DNA of 9,413 nucleotides. Source: Lutibacter sp. Its GTDB lineage: Bacteria > Bacteroidota > Bacteroidia > Flavobacteriales > Flavobacteriaceae. The number at the start of each line of letters is the position of its first letter. The stretch's first letter is position 1. Of the stretch, positions 7,701 through 9,413 are shown piece after piece. Made by a program: the position numbers and the translations under genes. The DNA is taken from contig JAUVOS010000093.1 of NCBI GenBank assembly GCA_030599055.1, positions 1 through 9,413 on the forward strand, read 5' to 3'. The notes below the pieces were generated by a model that was not told where the DNA came from, made no database searches, and was given only the letters and a program-made list of their open reading frames with translations.

Positions 7701-7792
7701 GTAGGTTCTAAGGTTAATGTATAAGTTACCAAAGCAATAACAAAAGCTAACCAACCTAGTATTTTGTTATATCTATTGAAATGAAATGCCAT
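4712..7792 (-). CDS. DUF2723 / GT117 (TMEM260-like) membrane glycosyltransferase family protein
   Basis: A 1026-residue integral membrane protein of the DUF2723 family, assigned to glycosyltransferase family 117 and related to TMEM260, the animal protein O-mannosyltransferase. These are GT-C type enzymes expected to use lipid-linked sugars on the outer face of the inner membrane. The first helix (about 11-28) is followed by LEPTVSFWDAGEYI, whose D36 and E39 sit in the first outer loop where GT-C enzymes carry catalytic acids, then GHPPGAP (50-56). Roughly twelve hydrophobic segments fill the first 600 residues. A soluble domain follows, beginning around NWDDHDRSNKY and including TIGDNDTFPLWYLQEVEGYR. 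The last 135 residues (from about 892) are helical and TPR-like. Length fits the family. The start at 7792 gives a short basic lead into helix 1. The deacetylase lies downstream on the same strand. Family is confident; donor and acceptor are unknown, and protein O-glycosylation is inferred. Confidence 0.9.
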   Translation of the reverse strand: MAFHFNRYNKILGWLAFVIALVTYTLTLEPTVSFWDAGEYISTASKLEVGHPPGAPLYQMLGAFFAMFASDVTHVAKMVNFMSALASAFTILFLFWTIVMLAKKLLLKKGEVITEAKGYAILASGFVGALAFTFSDSFWFSAVEAEVYAMSMLLTALLFWLGLRWEAEIDTPHGNRWLLLISLVVGMSFGVHILSLLVIPPIVFLYIYKKYKVLSTKQFVIANFVAILFLVFTFKFLFPFTLRYFSAMELFFVNNLGLPFNSGSIIAALLMISIFYYAIHYTRKKNFVTANTIVLSVLFIVIGFSSWLMLPIRANANTTINENNPSSARELLAYYNREQYGDANVFYDKYYSFAFRKEQDNDKPYRDDIKKYEKNEKTGKYVIVNKDTYKNYFPNYGSKHKGFIPRMVNTSSTAIRHYKVLAGIPENSTRRPTFLENMKFMFSYQFGYMYGRYFMWNFVGRQNDEQGHLDIHNGNWLSGISFIDSLFLGPQTDLPSEIKDNKGRNTYFFLPLILGLIGVFYQLKKDPNNFYILLLFFAFTGLAIIFYTNPRPFEPRERDYAVVGSFYVFAIWIGLGVVALFHFLKDLIQPKIAALGIGFISLLAVPVLMGFQNWDDHDRSNKYTAHLNAQAYLDSCDENAILFTIGDNDTFPLWYLQEVEGYRTDIKAINTSLFATDWYIDQMKRKTYKADPIPSQLTHNDYKYGSLDVAYNMGEMDEFKDSVMDIKLFMQWIQSKKEFTYYRFDEDHREKIYPTNRLRLPVDKEAVLKNGIVAQEDAALILPYIDFEIDPDGLTKQRILMLDILANFNWEIPIYFTGGSYDAAEFIWLQDYLQMDGLSYKLVPIKTPYKGPFEMGRINPEVMYNHVKKWKWGSITEDIYLDVETRKNSVNFRNGLFRLSEAFAEKGDTLKAEEVLDLSLEKLPAGKFDSVDMLMDYVSHYYKLEKNEKGRTLAEKIIRIKQEKLVYFSRFSDDFFPSYYDQLENNLLVYGEIVRMISAYEEEAYSDSIQHEYLEHLDLFKHLIDE

Positions 7793-7836
7793 ATCCGATT
7801 AAATTTGCGACGAATTTACGGATTTATTTAGTAACC

Positions 7837-7865
7837 CCCTCCAAGGGTTTCAAACCCTTGGAGGG
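7837..7865 (-). terminator. Strong hairpin between proline dehydrogenase and the GT117-type gene
   Basis: CCCTCCAAGGGTTT (7837-7850) is exactly complementary to AAACCCTTGGAGGG (7852-7865); with a 5-base loop this gives 12 perfect pairs, seven of them G-C. It starts 7 bases after the proline dehydrogenase stop on the minus strand. No T run follows on that strand, so it may be a weak terminator, an mRNA 3'-end stabiliser, or a copy of a flavobacterial intergenic palindrome. It separates the two genes into partly independent transcription units. Confidence 0.55.
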
Positions 7866-7872
7866 TTAAAAA

Positions 7873-9045
7873 TCATTTATTTATTTTACGCCGCTTGATT
7901 TCCGTATTAATTAGTTTTAACTCCCGACTTGTTTGTCCCTCTACAGAAGTGTTTTCCATAGCTCTTCTAAACAAATAAGGCAATACGTGTTTTACGGGAC
8001 CATAAGGTAAATATTTGGCGACATTATACCCGGCTTTTGCCATATTAAAGCTAATATCATCACTCATTCCGTAGAGTTGCGAGAACCAAAAACGGGGATC
8101 GTTTTTAGGAATTCCTTCTTTTTCCATTAATTCGGCAAGGAGTAGTGTACTGTCTTCATTGTGCGTTCCGTTAAAAACAGAAATTCTATCTCGTTTGTCA
8201 AAAGAAAAACGCAAGGCATCATCAAAAGATTTGTCTGTGGTTGCTTTGTCTTTACAAATAGGCGATTCATATCCCATTTCTTCCGCTCTTTCACGTTCTT
8301 TTTCCATATAAGCACCTCTTACAAATTTTGCTCCAAGAAAATAGCCTGTGTCAACTGCTTTTTGATACGACATTTTTATATGGTCTAATCTATCGTGTCG
8401 ATACATCGCCCAAGTATTGAACACAATGGCTTTTTCTTTGTTGTATTTTTGCATCATTTCTTCCACCGTTTCGTCAATAAAATTTTGATACCAAGAATCC
8501 TCTGCATCAATTAAAATAGGTGTATTAACTGCATAAGCTGCTTTACACAATGTATTCACACGGTCTCTGAAGTTTTGTGCTTCTTTTTTTTCTTCTGGGC
8601 TTAAAGTTTCGCCGGCACTTACCTTGGTCAAAACGTTTGAAGTTGTAAAAGCCGTCGGTTTAAAAACTGCAAAAGGAATATTGGCATTCTTTCCGGCATT
8701 TTTTATGGAATCTAAAGTTTCTTTAAGTGCTTTTTCAATATCGGCAAGTGATTCTTTTCCTTCTACGGAGTAATCTAAGATTGCACCTACGTCGTGTTTG
8801 TGTAAATTCGCAACAGCTTTATCACATTCAGCAATTGTTTCACCACCTACAAAATGATTGTAAATGGTAGGCTTAACTGCCCAGTTTATTGGAAACCGAA
8901 TAGACAGAGCTATATCGGTTAGCACTTTTGCTATCTTGGTAATGGTTTGACTTCCCATTACTTTGTACAAAAATTTCGCTTTTTTCATATCCAAATTCGA
9001 TTTGGAGATAAAAGCTATTTCAGTGTTTTTAAAATCTATATTCAT
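7873..9045 (-). CDS. Proline dehydrogenase (monofunctional)
   Basis: A 390-residue FAD enzyme that oxidises L-proline to 1-pyrroline-5-carboxylate, the first step of proline breakdown to glutamate, passing electrons to quinone. The TIM-barrel family marks are present: LIDAED (178-183), KFVRGAYMEKER (240-251), QLYGMSDD (323-330), YLPYGP (345-350) and YLFRRAMEN (357-365). R360 and R361 correspond to the arginine pair that binds the proline carboxylate in PutA-type enzymes. There is no DNA-binding domain and no pyrroline-5-carboxylate dehydrogenase domain, unlike PutA, so the second step must come from another gene. The ATG at 9045 gives the length usual for Bacteroidota members. No convincing TANNTTTG promoter was found in the 368 bases before it. 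It is the first gene of the minus-strand run, but a strong hairpin separates it from the next gene, so a functional link to the glycan genes is doubtful. Confidence 0.93.
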   Translation of the reverse strand: MNIDFKNTEIAFISKSNLDMKKAKFLYKVMGSQTITKIAKVLTDIALSIRFPINWAVKPTIYNHFVGGETIAECDKAVANLHKHDVGAILDYSVEGKESLADIEKALKETLDSIKNAGKNANIPFAVFKPTAFTTSNVLTKVSAGETLSPEEKKEAQNFRDRVNTLCKAAYAVNTPILIDAEDSWYQNFIDETVEEMMQKYNKEKAIVFNTWAMYRHDRLDHIKMSYQKAVDTGYFLGAKFVRGAYMEKERERAEEMGYESPICKDKATTDKSFDDALRFSFDKRDRISVFNGTHNEDSTLLLAELMEKEGIPKNDPRFWFSQLYGMSDDISFNMAKAGYNVAKYLPYGPVKHVLPYLFRRAMENTSVEGQTSRELKLINTEIKRRKINK

Positions 9046-9413
9046 CGTAAATAAACTTATTTTTAAATGTGCTAAATCAAATCAGATGTTTGTAAAATAC
9101 AGTACGAAATTATAGAGGTAAATTGCACGAAATATTGATAAATCTCATGTTTTTAAAAAATGTTTAAGAAATTGGAATCTCATAGATAATCCCGAGTTAA
9201 AACTATTGAAATTTCGAATTGAATTCTCTGTTTTATTTTAATACCTTAAACCCGCAAGTCTTTTTATAACTGACACGAATTACACTAATTGACACGAATT
9301 TTTCGCACTTAAATAAGTGATGAAATATAGTGATATATGCCTGATAATGATTACACTAATTAAATTCTTGTGGATTTTAGATACTATAAAATGCTTCTTT
9401 AAGCAGTTAAAAA
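9046..9413. other. Non-coding region upstream of proline dehydrogenase
   Basis: No frame on either strand shows a plausible gene in these 368 bases. The part near 9046-9130 should hold the proline dehydrogenase promoter, but only weak, one-mismatch -7 candidates are seen. The part beyond 9270 is repeat-rich. Confidence 0.6.
9271..9361. repeat. Clustered short direct repeats around a small palindrome
   Basis: TGACACGAATT occurs at 9271-9281 and 9290-9300. ATTACACTAATT occurs at 9279-9290 and again at 9350-9361. Between them CACTTA-AA-TAAGTG (9306-9319) is a perfect short palindrome. Mixed copies of CACGAATT and ACACTAATT are a recognisable type of flavobacterial intergenic repeat. No gene or transposase is linked to it here. 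Confidence 0.5.

Noticed and set aside
7793..7830. TAAATTCG on the minus strand as a promoter of the GT117-type gene
   Set aside because: One mismatch to TANNTTTG and no TTG at the -33 position; too weak in AT-rich DNA.
8127..8388. Open stretches on both strands within proline dehydrogenase
   Set aside because: They are shadows of a conserved enzyme gene and cover its KFVRGAYMEKER motif region.
9392..9405. TGCTT-CTTT-AAGCA hairpin near the right edge
   Set aside because: Only five pairs, and no gene in view for it to terminate, so it is not called.

Overview
The window is AT-rich DNA from a member of the Bacteroidota, most likely a Flavobacteriaceae species close to Flavobacterium. The grounds are protein-level resemblance to flavobacterial families (paired M16 peptidases with a LolA-like tail, a cysteine-less thioredoxin-fold protein, a DUF2723/GT117 membrane protein), absence of clear Shine-Dalgarno sequences, a TANNTTTG-type -7 element, and short palindromic or degenerate repeats in nearly every gap. 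This is recognition by eye; no database search was run.

Left part, plus strand (1-3155): the 3' two thirds of an M16 zinc peptidase gene, then after 7 bases a lipoprotein M16 paralogue fused to a LolA-like domain, closed by a strong intrinsic terminator. Between them the two proteins appear to share out the functions of one M16 enzyme. The first 87 bases look like a degraded copy of the upstream coding sequence and are probably low-quality contig-edge sequence.

Middle (3156-3953): a possible promoter, a start-less remnant resembling the end of a type IX secretion sorting domain, a short thioredoxin-fold gene without the CxxC active site, and a gap of about 300 bases holding a small hairpin and a 173-base element with perfect 19-base terminal inverted repeats.

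Right part, minus strand (3954-9045): proline dehydrogenase, then the large DUF2723 (GT117, TMEM260-like) membrane protein, then a NodB-type polysaccharide deacetylase, in transcription order. The last two suggest envelope glycan or glycoprotein work. The deacetylase is preceded by simple-sequence repeats that extend its reading frame artificially. The final 368 bases are non-coding and carry short repeats.

I see mostly conserved housekeeping and envelope genes, and no clear new multi-gene system. The most interesting points are the complementary active-site losses in the M16 pair, the 173-base inverted-repeat element, the T9SS-like remnant, and the repeat-derived possible N-terminus of the deacetylase.
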